Shown here piece by piece: positions 1 through 7,430 of a stretch of DNA of 40,386 nucleotides. Origin of the DNA: Moorena sp. SS36440bin_2. Its GTDB lineage: Bacteria; Cyanobacteriota; Cyanobacteriia; Cyanobacteriales; Coleofasciculaceae. The stretch covers positions 1 to 40,386 of the forward strand of contig WTKN01000226.1 in assembly GCA_011524395.1 (NCBI GenBank). Reading direction: 5' to 3'. The translations under genes and the position numbers were made by a program. Each line of letters begins with the position of its first letter. Positions within the stretch are counted from its first letter, which is position 1. The notes under the pieces were generated by a model that searched no databases, was not told the DNA's origin, and saw only the letters and a program-made list of their open reading frames with translations.

Positions 1-22
1 AAAAATAAAAAATAAAGGTAAT

Positions 23-52
23 GCTGTTATCACAGTTTAAATGCATAACAGC
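23..52 (-). terminator. Probable terminator of the reverse transcriptase gene
   Basis: An 8-bp perfect stem (gctgttat at 23-30, ataacagc at 45-52) lies just past the stop codon of the minus-strand reverse transcriptase. Read on the minus strand it is followed by a very T-rich tract (positions 22 down to 1), as expected of an intrinsic terminator. The 14-base loop is rather long. Confidence 0.5.
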
Positions 53-76
53 TTATAAAATAAGGTAAGCTGATAC

Positions 77-1489
77 CTAATAGTGATTAGATAACCATTT
101 TTCTTTGATGCGTTGGATTTGTGCTTGAAACGGGGCTGCTTTTTCGGGATTGACCATGGCGATGAAGTTGGCGTAGCCTTGAATGGCTGGGATTACATTA
201 CTGGAGTTTCCCCAGTGTTTGCTGTCTGGACCGTCTTTTTCGATTTGATAGAGAGTAGCACGAAAGCGTTTTAATTGTTTTCTGGAAATATTGAGATGGT
301 CGTTGACTACAATTCCTGTTACTTCTTGCTGCTGGGATTTCCTTAGGATTCGGGTCTTTTGTTGATTGATAGTAAACCCTTCGTGAGCTACTACGGAGCT
401 GGTGCGTTTTAGGAGTTTACCGATAAAGCGGAGGCTGTCACCGGAGCCGGAGAAGGTGAGATCATCGGCATAGCGGGTGTAAATAAAGCCTAAGTCTGTG
501 GCTAGTTTGGTTAGTCGGTGGTCTAAACGACGGCACAATATGTTGGTAATGGCTGGTGAAGCGGGGGACCCTTGGGGGAGGTGGCGATCGCTTGTGGCTA
601 CGTAGTAGGTTTTGCTATCTAGTTCCACTTCTTCAATGTCGGCTTCTGTACAGAGTAATCCAAATACTGTTGCTACTGCTTCTGAATAACCGAATGACCG
701 GAAAAGTCCTTTGACTCGTGGGTAGGAAATGGATGGGAAGAAATTTTTTAGGTCAATGTTGATAATGACATCAGCACCAACATGAGGCTGGGCGTTGGTT
801 ACTATGGAGCGATCGCGTCGAAAGCCGTGAGCTGCATTGTCTAGTTCTAGTTTTTCTAGTATGTTGCTGAGAATCCAGTGTTGTGCTTGTTTTAGTTTTG
901 GTTTGGGTGCGGAAATTAATCGCTCTCCACCGGTTTTTTTGGGAATCTTGAAACGAATGTAGTGAGATATGGTGGCGGTTTTGCGATTAAATGCGAGAAA
1001 CCGTAGCTGTCCTAGGGTAATCCCCATGGCTTGAGCAATGTCTTGGGCTGTGCTAAGCAGGGGTAATTTATAGGTTTCTAATCGTATGCGATCGCATTCG
1101 GTATGGTTTAGACCTGGGGATACTTGCTCACCGAGATAGAGTATTTCCTGTTCCTGGCGTATAGCCCACGCTTGGGCACGTTCGAGCCGTTGTTGTTCCC
1201 GTCTTTCTTTGGTTTCCTGACGCTTAAGCCTAGACTGGGCTAACCGTTCTTTTAACAACCGCTTACGGACTGCTTGTTCATTTTGTAGTTTCTGACTTTC
1301 TTGGCGCAGTTGGGCTAGTTCTCGCTGGAGTTCTCCCCGCCGTCGAATTTCATCTGCTGGATCTTCTGGCATCTCACCTTCTGCTGGCCAAAATCCGTAG
1401 CGAATCATTTCTTCAAGGACGAATTCTTCTTTTCCAATTTGGCGGATGCGATCGTAGAGTTCCTGACGGGTAAGGGGTTGGTCTGACAT
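77..1489 (-). CDS. Retron-type reverse transcriptase with N-terminal coiled-coil extension
   Basis: RNA-directed DNA polymerase of 470 aa. Residues 1-115 are charged and helical, probably coiled coil, and carry a GFWPAEGEMP segment. The RT core runs from about 145 to 460. The catalytic aspartates are D246 (NIDLKNFFPSI) and D342/D343 in YADD; QGSP is at 306-309. Two marks separate retron RTs from group II intron and DGR enzymes: NAxxH (NAQPH, 232-236) and VTG (390-392), both present. Retron RTs copy part of a cognate ncRNA into msDNA, usually for anti-phage defence with an effector. No effector gene adjoins it. Upstream on the same strand there is only repeat-rich DNA; downstream the window ends. 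The ATG at 1489 is preceded by an A-rich stretch with no clear Shine-Dalgarno. The family call is firm; the defence role is inferred. Confidence 0.9.
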   Translation of the reverse strand: MSDQPLTRQELYDRIRQIGKEEFVLEEMIRYGFWPAEGEMPEDPADEIRRRGELQRELAQLRQESQKLQNEQAVRKRLLKERLAQSRLKRQETKERREQQRLERAQAWAIRQEQEILYLGEQVSPGLNHTECDRIRLETYKLPLLSTAQDIAQAMGITLGQLRFLAFNRKTATISHYIRFKIPKKTGGERLISAPKPKLKQAQHWILSNILEKLELDNAAHGFRRDRSIVTNAQPHVGADVIINIDLKNFFPSISYPRVKGLFRSFGYSEAVATVFGLLCTEADIEEVELDSKTYYVATSDRHLPQGSPASPAITNILCRRLDHRLTKLATDLGFIYTRYADDLTFSGSGDSLRFIGKLLKRTSSVVAHEGFTINQQKTRILRKSQQQEVTGIVVNDHLNISRKQLKRFRATLYQIEKDGPDSKHWGNSSNVIPAIQGYANFIAMVNPEKAAPFQAQIQRIKEKWLSNHY

Positions 1490-1649
1490 GGGAACTATTT
1501 TTTAGTTTTTAAGGTTGGTTGTTCGGGTAGCGTAGCCGTTCGGGTAGCGTGGCCTAAAGGCCAAAAGGCCAAGGTTGTTTGTTATGGCGCTATGCCCAGG
1601 GAATAGGGAACAGCGGATCACCGGAACAAAGAAGAGGCAACAGGCAAAA

Positions 1650-1700
1650 GCGATGCAGCGCGGTCTTGGGGGTTTCCCCCATAAGCGACTGCATCAAGAC
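1650..1700. repeat. Dispersed palindromic repeat, gggggtttccccc family, copy 1
   Basis: A 51-bp unit reading gcgatgcagcgcggtc, a gggggtttccccc core, then gcgactgcatcaagac. Its outer halves are imperfectly complementary, so the unit can form a long hairpin. Related copies lie at 1764-1797, 38018-38050 and twice at 40213-40310. Confidence 0.8.
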
Positions 1701-1763
1701 GGCAACAGATAAAAAATCATGTGTACCTGATTAGGCTAGAAAGCGCTATACATTTTTTACTAT

Positions 1764-1797
1764 TGTCTTGATGAAGTCGCTGATGGGGGAAATTCCC
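1764..1797. repeat. Dispersed palindromic repeat, degenerate copy 2
   Basis: Starts tgtcttgatgaagtcgct and keeps tgggggaaattccc in place of the perfect gggggaaaccccc core. It is oriented opposite to copy 1, 60 bp away, and appears decayed. Confidence 0.65.
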
Positions 1798-2048
1798 TTT
1801 GGTGGCACCGGTACAGGCAGTTATGGGTGAGTGTCAACTTCGTATTTTCAATTTTAGCTGCTGGCACAAGACTGTTCAAAGGTGATACACAGAGCGGTAA
1901 GCGCCAGCCCTTTCGATACATCACAGCAGAGTCAGTTTTGACTAATGTTGCCAGATTTTCAGTCGCTGTCTGTAAACTTTTGTCAGTCAATCACTAGCAA
2001 CCCTTGCACGTAATCAAGTCCCAAACCGCTCAACAAGATATCATTGTT

Positions 2049-2390
2049 TTAACGAACTGCATAACGGGTAAATTGGCGCTTAAAAGCGGAATGAAAACCT
2101 AAAACGATATCACAAGTGGGTACACCCATTTCCACCAACCTCTCAGCAACCGAGTCTTCAGTCCCGTTATATTGAATCCAGATTTTGCCATCAATAATAT
2201 CAAAGTGCATCACAGGACCAAATACCCGCTTATCTCCTTGCCAACCCACATAAGCCAATTGATAATGGTCGTGTTCCCTATCAAATATTAGCTCGGCTTT
2301 GACCGTATCCCTATCAGTAGGGGTTGCTATTTGGGAGTGTTCAGTTAAAATATGCTTTACAAATTGCCGATATTGCTCTATTTTATCCAT
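2049..2390 (-). CDS. xisI: XisI-like protein (fdxN element excision controlling factor)
   Basis: 113 aa, full length for the family. Recognisable segments are the N-terminal MDKIEQYRQFVKHIL, YQLAYVGWQGDKRVFGPVMH in the middle and the C-terminal CDIVLGFHSAFKRQFTRYAV. In Anabaena, XisI and XisH are needed with the recombinase XisF for excision of the fdxN element during heterocyst development. Most cyanobacterial copies are stand-alone pairs whose biochemical role is unknown. The start codon overlaps the xisH stop by 13 bp, the usual translationally coupled xisHI order. Its partner xisH is broken here, so XisI may lack a functional mate. No xisF-like recombinase is present. Confidence 0.92.
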   Translation of the reverse strand: MDKIEQYRQFVKHILTEHSQIATPTDRDTVKAELIFDREHDHYQLAYVGWQGDKRVFGPVMHFDIIDGKIWIQYNGTEDSVAERLVEMGVPTCDIVLGFHSAFKRQFTRYAVR

Positions 2391-2843
2391 TGCTTAATCT
2401 CCTCCAATTTCGGATCGTAAATCATCAACTTGACTTGGTAACGTCTCAGAGCGCGTTGGATGAAAGAAAGCTGAAAAAAATCTTGATAAGTTTCATAAGG
2501 AATCGCTAAATAAACAATTCGCTCTGGTTCAATTTCTTCAAGAGCCTGACAATAGTTAAGATATTGCCCTAACGCCGTATGAAATGTGCTGATATCTGAT
2601 TCTCCAATAAAGCTTTTGATTTCTACAGCAATTTTTGAGGTGCGACCCAAGGGCGATTTACTCGCCCATTGGAAAGCGCACCTATTCGGAATCTCGTTCA
2701 GCTGCGATTGCGATTTCTGCCGCTAAATCAATTTGTAATTTGACTGCCTCGCCAATCCGAATCGTGAGAGGATCATGAGTTATATTCCATCCGTCTTTGA
2801 TCAAAGCATTTTTAACCTGTTGATGGAAAACGTCTTTTGCCAT
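2378..2843 (-). pseudogene. xisH: xisH interrupted by a 46-bp palindromic element
   Basis: Translation from the ATG at 2843 gives a normal XisH N-terminus (MAKDVFHQQVKNALIKDGW, then GEAVKLQIDLAAEIAIAAERDSE) and then meets an in-frame TAG. A 46-bp palindrome (2638-2683) follows and adds two stops and a frameshift. After it the protein resumes as KIAVEIKSFIGESDISTFHTAL and ends QWIK. XisH is about 138 aa and belongs to the PD-(D/E)xK-like nuclease-fold group; the EIKSF motif lies right after the break. The C-terminal 90 codons stay open from a TTG inside the element, so a short product by re-initiation is conceivable. It would lack the N-terminal third. Confidence 0.88.
2638..2683. repeat. 46-bp palindromic mini-element inserted in xisH
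   Basis: Ends are aggtgcgaccc and ggaaagcgcacct, giving outer complementarity aggtgcg/cgcacct. An inner hairpin gggcga-tttac-tcgccc sits in the middle. A 47-bp relative with the same ends lies at 3082-3128. Comparison with an uninterrupted XisH reading (RDSE-KIAV) puts the insertion precisely inside a codon run of A residues. Confidence 0.85.
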
Positions 2844-3079
2844 TTTGGATGTTTTTCATCCTCATTTTCATTTATTTAATTCTATCATCTACGGCATTGT
2901 CATTAGCTGTTCCTCATTTAAATTGGATATTATTCAGTATCTTGATGTAAAGCGCGAGTGGTTTTGGGCTGGTTGATTGACCGAAAATCTGCCAAAGCCA
3001 ATGGCAGTAAACTTATGCATCGAGTTCGTTTAACCTCTAATTACGACCCTGACCCAGCCATGACCTGCCGCAAACAACA

Positions 3080-3298
3080 TCAGGTGCGACCCGTGGCGAA
3101 TTTAATTCTTAATGCGGAAAGCGCACCTAAGTTTTTGTAGTCAACTTTAGCATGCATGCCTCTTGCCAATGCCATTGCGGGTAGCGCCTCACGGGGTGAC
3201 AACCTGGGATGGCGAGCGTGGGCATAGGCATCATTACCATAAAACACAGACAGGCAAAGTATATAGAGCACAATCAAGATTTTTTTGAGTTGTTTCAT
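3080..3298 (-). CDS. Small putative secreted protein ending in a repeat element
   Basis: 72 codons. The first 26 residues look like a Sec signal peptide: a positive start (MKQLKK), a hydrophobic core (ILIVLYILCLSVF), and a likely cleavage after AYA. The mature part is only about 46 residues. Its last 16 (from LGALSA on) are encoded by the 47-bp palindrome at 3082-3128, and the stop lies immediately beyond it. The natural C-terminus has therefore probably been replaced by the element. I do not recognise the family. It may be a truncated gene rather than a working one. Confidence 0.4.
   Translation of the reverse strand: MKQLKKILIVLYILCLSVFYGNDAYAHARHPRLSPREALPAMALARGMHAKVDYKNLGALSALRIKFATGRT
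3082..3128. repeat. 47-bp palindromic mini-element, second copy
   Basis: Same ends as the copy in xisH (aggtgcgaccc at one side, ggaaagcgcacct at the other), same orientation, different centre. It overlaps the 3' end of the small secreted-protein ORF. Two copies within 450 bp suggest recent local activity of a REP/MITE-like family. Confidence 0.8.
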
Positions 3299-3675
3299 AG
3301 CTAGAACAGCTAGTGTAAAAATTTATTCTTGAGCGATGCTAATGTAATCACAACTATTATCACAAGTAGTTTATGATAAAAAAAAATTCCTCTATTTTAA
3401 TGTCCATCAGGAAATGATTGACTTTGTAATACCTGTTGATTGAAAGGCTAAGCAGTGGATACATAAACCAATTTATCCTCAAACTTACTTAAAAATTAAT
3501 TAGTCTGACTCGAAGCTCCTGACTCGAAGCTCCTGAATCGGAGGATAGTTGGTTATGTCGAACTCAGGTGATTTTAAATTATCAATTTTTAATTGACTAA
3601 AAATACTGATGGTCTATAGATAAATCAGCAGCTAAGATCGATGAATTAACATTCCAGATACAATAGGAGATGACA
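3299..3675. other. AT-rich intergenic leader of the lipase-like gene
   Basis: A 377-bp gap without a gene. It contains a 14-bp direct tandem duplication (ctgactcgaagctc at 3505-3518 and 3519-3532) followed by a partial third copy. It presumably holds the promoter of the hydrolase gene; no clear promoter boxes could be fixed by eye. Confidence 0.5.
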
Positions 3676-5421
3676 ATGTCTGTACCTACCCGTACTCCTT
3701 TACCAATTATCCTAATTCGTGGGTTTGGCGGTCTCAATATTCAAGAGGAACAGCGCTTAACCTATCAGGGCTTTAACCAAGGCACCGTCTATGAACACAA
3801 AAAGGGAACAAATGAGATTTATGAAGGATTAATCCTGAGTTTTCTTAAGTCAGACTGGCAATACCAGGATACCACTAACGTCGTGACCTTTAGTAGTCGG
3901 GAGATTGAAGATGAACCAGCCCTGCCTAGGAAACTAAACTCTTTGCAGAAAATGCTCCAGGATGGCAAACCCCTGCCATCATCACTTCAGTGGTTAAAGG
4001 ATAATGGTATTTTCGATAAAATTAAGCGCCTCAAAGAAGAAACCTATACTCTAAACTATCCAGAAAAAACTGAACAAAAAAGATATTTTTCAGGGGATAA
4101 AGTAGTTATAAACCCAGAGATGTCAGAATACTTTTTGGAGTCTATCAAAGATCCTTGGCGCTCCATTTGGGTATTTCGCTACTATGACCTAAAAGAGCGT
4201 AAATTTGACACCTATGGTAATGCATTGGTGCGTCTGATCTACTTAATTCGTGAACTAACCGCAAATCAAGCAGGTGTTAAACCTAAGGTTAACATCATCG
4301 CCCATTCTATGGGTGGATTAATCGCTCGTGAAGCAGTTCAAGTCACCTATCCCAGCCTTGGTCTTAAGGCTGAAGACTACATCAATAAAATTATCACTTT
4401 GGGCACTCCTCACCAAGGCATTACCTTCCAAATTTTAGAAGATTGGCTGGGCTTTGGGGGAGAACTAGGTGCTCAAGAAGAATTAGAGCGCTTTAATCTA
4501 AAAAATCAAAGTAAGCTCAACAACCCCTATTCGTTCCAAAATTTTGAGAAACACTTTCCCTTAGAACGACTTTTAACTATTGTTGGCACCAACTATAAGT
4601 CTTACAATTTGCGACAAGCCTCCTTTCTCAACCGCGTTTTCTCCCCGAGATATGAGTTTGGTTCTAACTATAACCGTAGTGATGGCTTAGTTAAGCAATT
4701 CTCTGCCCAAATTTCTGGGGCACCCCGTACCTTTATCCACAAATCCCACGGTGGTTTCGACTCCGTGATTACTTCCCGGGAAGCATTTGAAGTAGCAACG
4801 CGCTTTTTGTTTGGGAATGTGCGATCGCGTTTACGTTTTGTCAACGGCCAAATCACTCGGGGTAAGGATTGGTTTGGCAAAAGTGAGTTCTTTCTGGGAG
4901 TATCCATTAAACCCCGTCTGCTGGATTTTGAACTGTTCCACCAGAGTGAGGCTGCGGAAAACTGCTATGGTCCGTTTATTAAAGAGGATTTGACCGACGA
5001 AAACCCAGCATTTGGTTGGGCTGATGGCAAAAATCTGATCTGGGAAGGCTACCTGAATACCATATCAATTCTAGAGGATGAGAGTATCCCAGCACAAGAG
5101 AAAGACATGGTCTTACGGCTGGACTTTTACGTCGGTGAGCGGGATTTGTTAGGTCTTGGTTTCTCTGACAATGTCATCTTCCGCAAACAATACTATATTC
5201 AGGTTCTGATTGCCAAGACACCCATAGAACTCTACCTCTATACCGATGAAAAATTTGCTCAGCCAGATTTTACCGTCAATCCCGCTGATAAAATGAAAGA
5301 AGTGGATGGTGCCTGGGAATTTCAAGTGCAGGACACTGGATTTGAAGGGACATTCCAGATCGAAATCGATTGTATTCCTGAACATGGACATCCAGAACCG
5401 TTCCTTTCCGGGATAGGATAA
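3676..5421 (+). CDS. Lipase-like alpha/beta-hydrolase
   Basis: 581 aa from the ATG at 3676. An in-frame ATG at 3670 touches the aggag Shine-Dalgarno (3665-3669), whereas 3676 has six-base spacing, so 3676 is preferred. The N-terminus PIILIRGFGG is the oxyanion-side strand and loop of lipase-type hydrolases. VNIIAHSMGGLIAREAV holds the nucleophile Ser211, and TLGTPHQG follows, as in triacylglycerol lipases and PGAP1/LCAT-like acyl hydrolases. The acidic residue and histidine cannot be assigned with certainty; IHKSHGGFDS is one candidate histidine region. The last 200 residues look beta-rich and may be a separate domain. No signal peptide is visible, so it is probably cytoplasmic or membrane-associated. 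The substrate is unknown. Confidence 0.85.
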   Translation: MSVPTRTPLPIILIRGFGGLNIQEEQRLTYQGFNQGTVYEHKKGTNEIYEGLILSFLKSDWQYQDTTNVVTFSSREIEDEPALPRKLNSLQKMLQDGKPLPSSLQWLKDNGIFDKIKRLKEETYTLNYPEKTEQKRYFSGDKVVINPEMSEYFLESIKDPWRSIWVFRYYDLKERKFDTYGNALVRLIYLIRELTANQAGVKPKVNIIAHSMGGLIAREAVQVTYPSLGLKAEDYINKIITLGTPHQGITFQILEDWLGFGGELGAQEELERFNLKNQSKLNNPYSFQNFEKHFPLERLLTIVGTNYKSYNLRQASFLNRVFSPRYEFGSNYNRSDGLVKQFSAQISGAPRTFIHKSHGGFDSVITSREAFEVATRFLFGNVRSRLRFVNGQITRGKDWFGKSEFFLGVSIKPRLLDFELFHQSEAAENCYGPFIKEDLTDENPAFGWADGKNLIWEGYLNTISILEDESIPAQEKDMVLRLDFYVGERDLLGLGFSDNVIFRKQYYIQVLIAKTPIELYLYTDEKFAQPDFTVNPADKMKEVDGAWEFQVQDTGFEGTFQIEIDCIPEHGHPEPFLSGIG

Positions 5422-5490
5422 TGGGTAATGGGTAATTAGTAATCGGTAATGGGTAGTTGGTAATTGCTAGTTTATGATTACCGATTACCC
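5422..5490. repeat. Degenerate short tandem repeat (gggtaat units)
   Basis: Irregular copies of a heptamer-like atgggta/ggtaatt unit directly after the hydrolase stop. Complementary units (gattaccgattaccc) at the end allow a small hairpin. It is a decayed cyanobacterial STRR-type tract. Confidence 0.5.
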
Positions 5491-5564
5491 TGACCCAAAA
5501 ATCGAGCCACTATTTGGTAAGTGATTAACCGGACTTTTAAATAGATTAATACTAGATTAAACCA

Positions 5565-5933
5565 ATGGCTTCATCAAAATCAAAACGTAATGCTTCTGAC
5601 TCCAAAACCTCTGGCAATCGAATTGCCTACCAGGAATTTGGCACTAGCAATGACGCTGCAGTTGAACGAGGGATTCAGGAACTTCCCCCAAATCAGCAAG
5701 ATTTGCGGGTACAGGCATCACGGAAAGGACGTAAAGGAAAAACAGTTACAGTAATTAGTGGATTTCAATCATCACCAGAAACCTTAACCAAGTTACTTAA
5801 ACAGCTGAAAGGCCAATGTGGTAGCGGTGGTACAGTTAAAGATAATACTATTGAAATTCAAGGGAATCATACTGATAAACTATTACAAATTATGATTAAA
5901 CTGGGGTACAAAGCAAAAGTTAGTGGTGGTTAA
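5565..5933 (+). CDS. SUI1/eIF1-domain translation initiation factor-like protein (YciH-like)
   Basis: 122 aa. The first 45 residues are polar and probably disordered. The C-terminal SUI1 domain (about 46-120) shows LRVQASRKGRKGKTVTVISG, then LLKQLKGQCGSGGTVKDNTI, and ends GYKAKVSGG. These are the basic loop, the GxGGTVK turn and the terminal strand of eIF1/SUI1 proteins. Bacterial YciH-type proteins bind the 30S subunit and influence initiation fidelity. It is a stand-alone gene closed by a strong terminator 40 bp downstream. No Shine-Dalgarno is obvious. Family assignment is firm; the exact role in cyanobacteria is not established. Confidence 0.93.
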   Translation: MASSKSKRNASDSKTSGNRIAYQEFGTSNDAAVERGIQELPPNQQDLRVQASRKGRKGKTVTVISGFQSSPETLTKLLKQLKGQCGSGGTVKDNTIEIQGNHTDKLLQIMIKLGYKAKVSGG

Positions 5934-5973
5934 TGGTAAAAGATAAAATAAATCTGGATATTTAAACACGGAG

Positions 5974-6005
5974 AAACGGATAACCTAAGATTAGGTTATC
6001 CGTTT
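5974..6005. terminator. Bidirectional intrinsic terminator
   Basis: A 14-15-bp perfect stem (aaacggataaccta at 5974-5987 with its complement at 5992-6005) and a very short loop. A T-run follows on the plus strand and an A-rich stretch flanks the other side. It sits between the convergent SUI1-like gene and the coiled-coil gene and can serve both. Confidence 0.88.
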
Positions 6006-6030
6006 TAATTACTAATCTTAATGACTAGAC

Positions 6031-6537
6031 TTAAATGACTAGTTTCGTAATCCTTAAAACATCGTGATCGGAACGAAGATAGGGAACTGAGGTACTTCTG
6101 AATCCAGTAACAAAGGGTCGATGATACAACTTCCAATAAATGGGACTCAGGTCATGAGCGATCGCTTTTAGGGCTTTGAGTTCTTCGGCTAGTTCCGCTG
6201 CCAGTTCATTAATCCGTTCAGCGTGGTCATAAGCTTGTTGTGTAGCTTGTTCTATTTGGTCTTCTAGGGTTAGGGGTTGACTGATAGTAAGTGCTGGCTG
6301 TAGCTGCTGCTGTTTTTGTTGCAACTGGGCTTCTAAGGCTGCGATCGCATTATCGATTCCTACTATCTCTACCGACCGTTGGGCGTTTTCACTGGCTTGA
6401 CGACGATAGGCTTGAGCGATCGCTTCTGGAGACTGGTCTTCTAAGATAATTTCCTGGCGAGTTAGGGTATCACGTTCAGCACGCAGTGCGGCAATGCTCT
6501 GGCGAATTGCGTCAATTTCTGAGTGTATTTGCTCCAT
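6031..6537 (-). CDS. Hypothetical coiled-coil protein
   Basis: 168 aa, function not recognised. Residues 1-30 and about 60-135 are rich in E, Q, A and K with heptad-like spacing (IDAIRQSIAALRAERDTL, IAALEAQLQQKQQQLQ, INELAAELAEELKALK). This points to two helices forming a coiled coil. The last 35 residues are different: SPIYWKLYHRPFVTGFRSTS, then a conserved-looking tail. No signal peptide or membrane segment is seen. It is the last gene before the terminator at 5974-6005. A 195-bp gap separates it from the mocA-like gene upstream, so it is probably its own unit. It could be a structural or adaptor protein. Confidence 0.7.
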   Translation of the reverse strand: MEQIHSEIDAIRQSIAALRAERDTLTRQEIILEDQSPEAIAQAYRRQASENAQRSVEIVGIDNAIAALEAQLQQKQQQLQPALTISQPLTLEDQIEQATQQAYDHAERINELAAELAEELKALKAIAHDLSPIYWKLYHRPFVTGFRSTSVPYLRSDHDVLRITKLVI

Positions 6538-6732
6538 TTTTGCCTTTAGCTATGAGTTTTATACTCTTTTTATATTGTTTTATATTGAACAGTCAACAGC
6601 CCTATCCACAAGGGGATGGAGCTTGTCACTAACAGGACTTACGCCATAACTATACCAGTAAGCTGCGTTAATAACGCACCCTACTATAGCGTTTGTATTT
6701 GAGATGTAAACCTGTATTATCTTTTTTTATTG

Positions 6733-7398
6733 TCAAATAAAACTGAGGATATCTTTCCCCCCTTGGTTTTTCTGTAGCTGTTGGTAATCTCTTGGTGTAT
6801 CAATATCAATTACACCTAATGGAAAAAGAATACTACATACTTCGTTGTAGTATTTATTGATTATTTTTTTAGCCCCCACGGTCTCATCTAAGGTTGCTAC
6901 TTCAGAGAAAAGTATATGTTTAAACAAAACAGGTACACCTAATGTATCTGCATATTGACAAGCAACAATGGGTTTTCCCGTAGCATGATAGCCTGCAACT
7001 ATGTGATTAATAATTTCAGGAGAAATAAACGGCTGGTCACAAACAGTAATAACTGCTGCATCTATGGTTTCCAAACAAGTGGCAAGGGATAGAATTCCCC
7101 TACGAATTGAGGAACCCATTCCCAAATTCCAATCTGGGTTTTCAACTACCGTTACAGAAGGTTGGTTAACTTCAGAATATATCTGTTGGGCATTTGCTCC
7201 TAAAACCACTACCACAGGCTTGCAGACTGAAGCCATTGCAGTCTCTATGGTATGGCGAAGTAAGCTGGAGCCCTGATAGGGTAATAGTTGTTTAGGTTTA
7301 CCCATGCGGGTTGATGCACCTGCTGCTAGGATAATAATAGCAATCGTTGATTCAGTTGATTTTAGCTGTGAATTGGTGATTTTCATTTCATAATTCAA
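6733..7398 (-). CDS. MocA/MobA-like molybdenum cofactor nucleotidyltransferase
   Basis: 221 aa, GT-A-type nucleotidyltransferase. The nucleotide-binding signature LAAGASTRMGKPKQLLP is at residues 24-40, VVVLGANAQQI and the NPDWNLGMGSSIRRG segment follow, and the metal-binding region is VITVCDQPF. MocA adds CMP to molybdopterin to make the MCD cofactor of the xanthine dehydrogenase superfamily. MobA is the GMP-transferring relative; QLLPY with a CDQP motif fits MocA-like proteins better. It is 32 bp behind the xdhC-like gene on the same strand, so the two are probably one maturation operon. The PaoABC-like enzyme at 13.7-17.4 kb is the likely client. An internal ATG at 7386 is an alternative start. 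Confidence 0.88.
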   Translation of the reverse strand: MNYEMKITNSQLKSTESTIAIIILAAGASTRMGKPKQLLPYQGSSLLRHTIETAMASVCKPVVVVLGANAQQIYSEVNQPSVTVVENPDWNLGMGSSIRRGILSLATCLETIDAAVITVCDQPFISPEIINHIVAGYHATGKPIVACQYADTLGVPVLFKHILFSEVATLDETVGAKKIINKYYNEVCSILFPLGVIDIDTPRDYQQLQKNQGGKDILSFI

Positions 7399-7430
7399 AG
7401 AATAACGAGATGCGCTTTAAAAACTTTTAT

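Larger units (their letters stand above)
1490..2048. other. Repeat-rich intergenic region upstream of the retron-type RT
   Basis: About 560 bp with no convincing gene. It holds tandem copies of a cgggtagcgt unit (1523-1552), a ggcc-rich palindromic run (1551-1572), and two copies of a dispersed palindrome (1650-1700 and 1764-1797). A retron ncRNA would be expected here on the minus strand. A weak pair of complementary segments around gcgctat (1588-1594 and 1743-1749) could be flanking arms, but no diagnostic msr/msd structure was recognised. A 76-codon TTG-initiated reading frame (1760-1990, minus) ends inside a repeat and is not supported. Confidence 0.4.

Noticed and set aside
1760-1990. 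76-codon minus-strand frame upstream of the reverse transcriptase, possible retron effector
   Set aside because: It starts with TTG, has no recognisable domain, and its C-terminal part is encoded by a degenerate dispersed repeat.
2958-3140. 60-codon plus-strand frame
   Set aside because: Non-ATG start, crosses the 47-bp palindrome and resembles no known protein.
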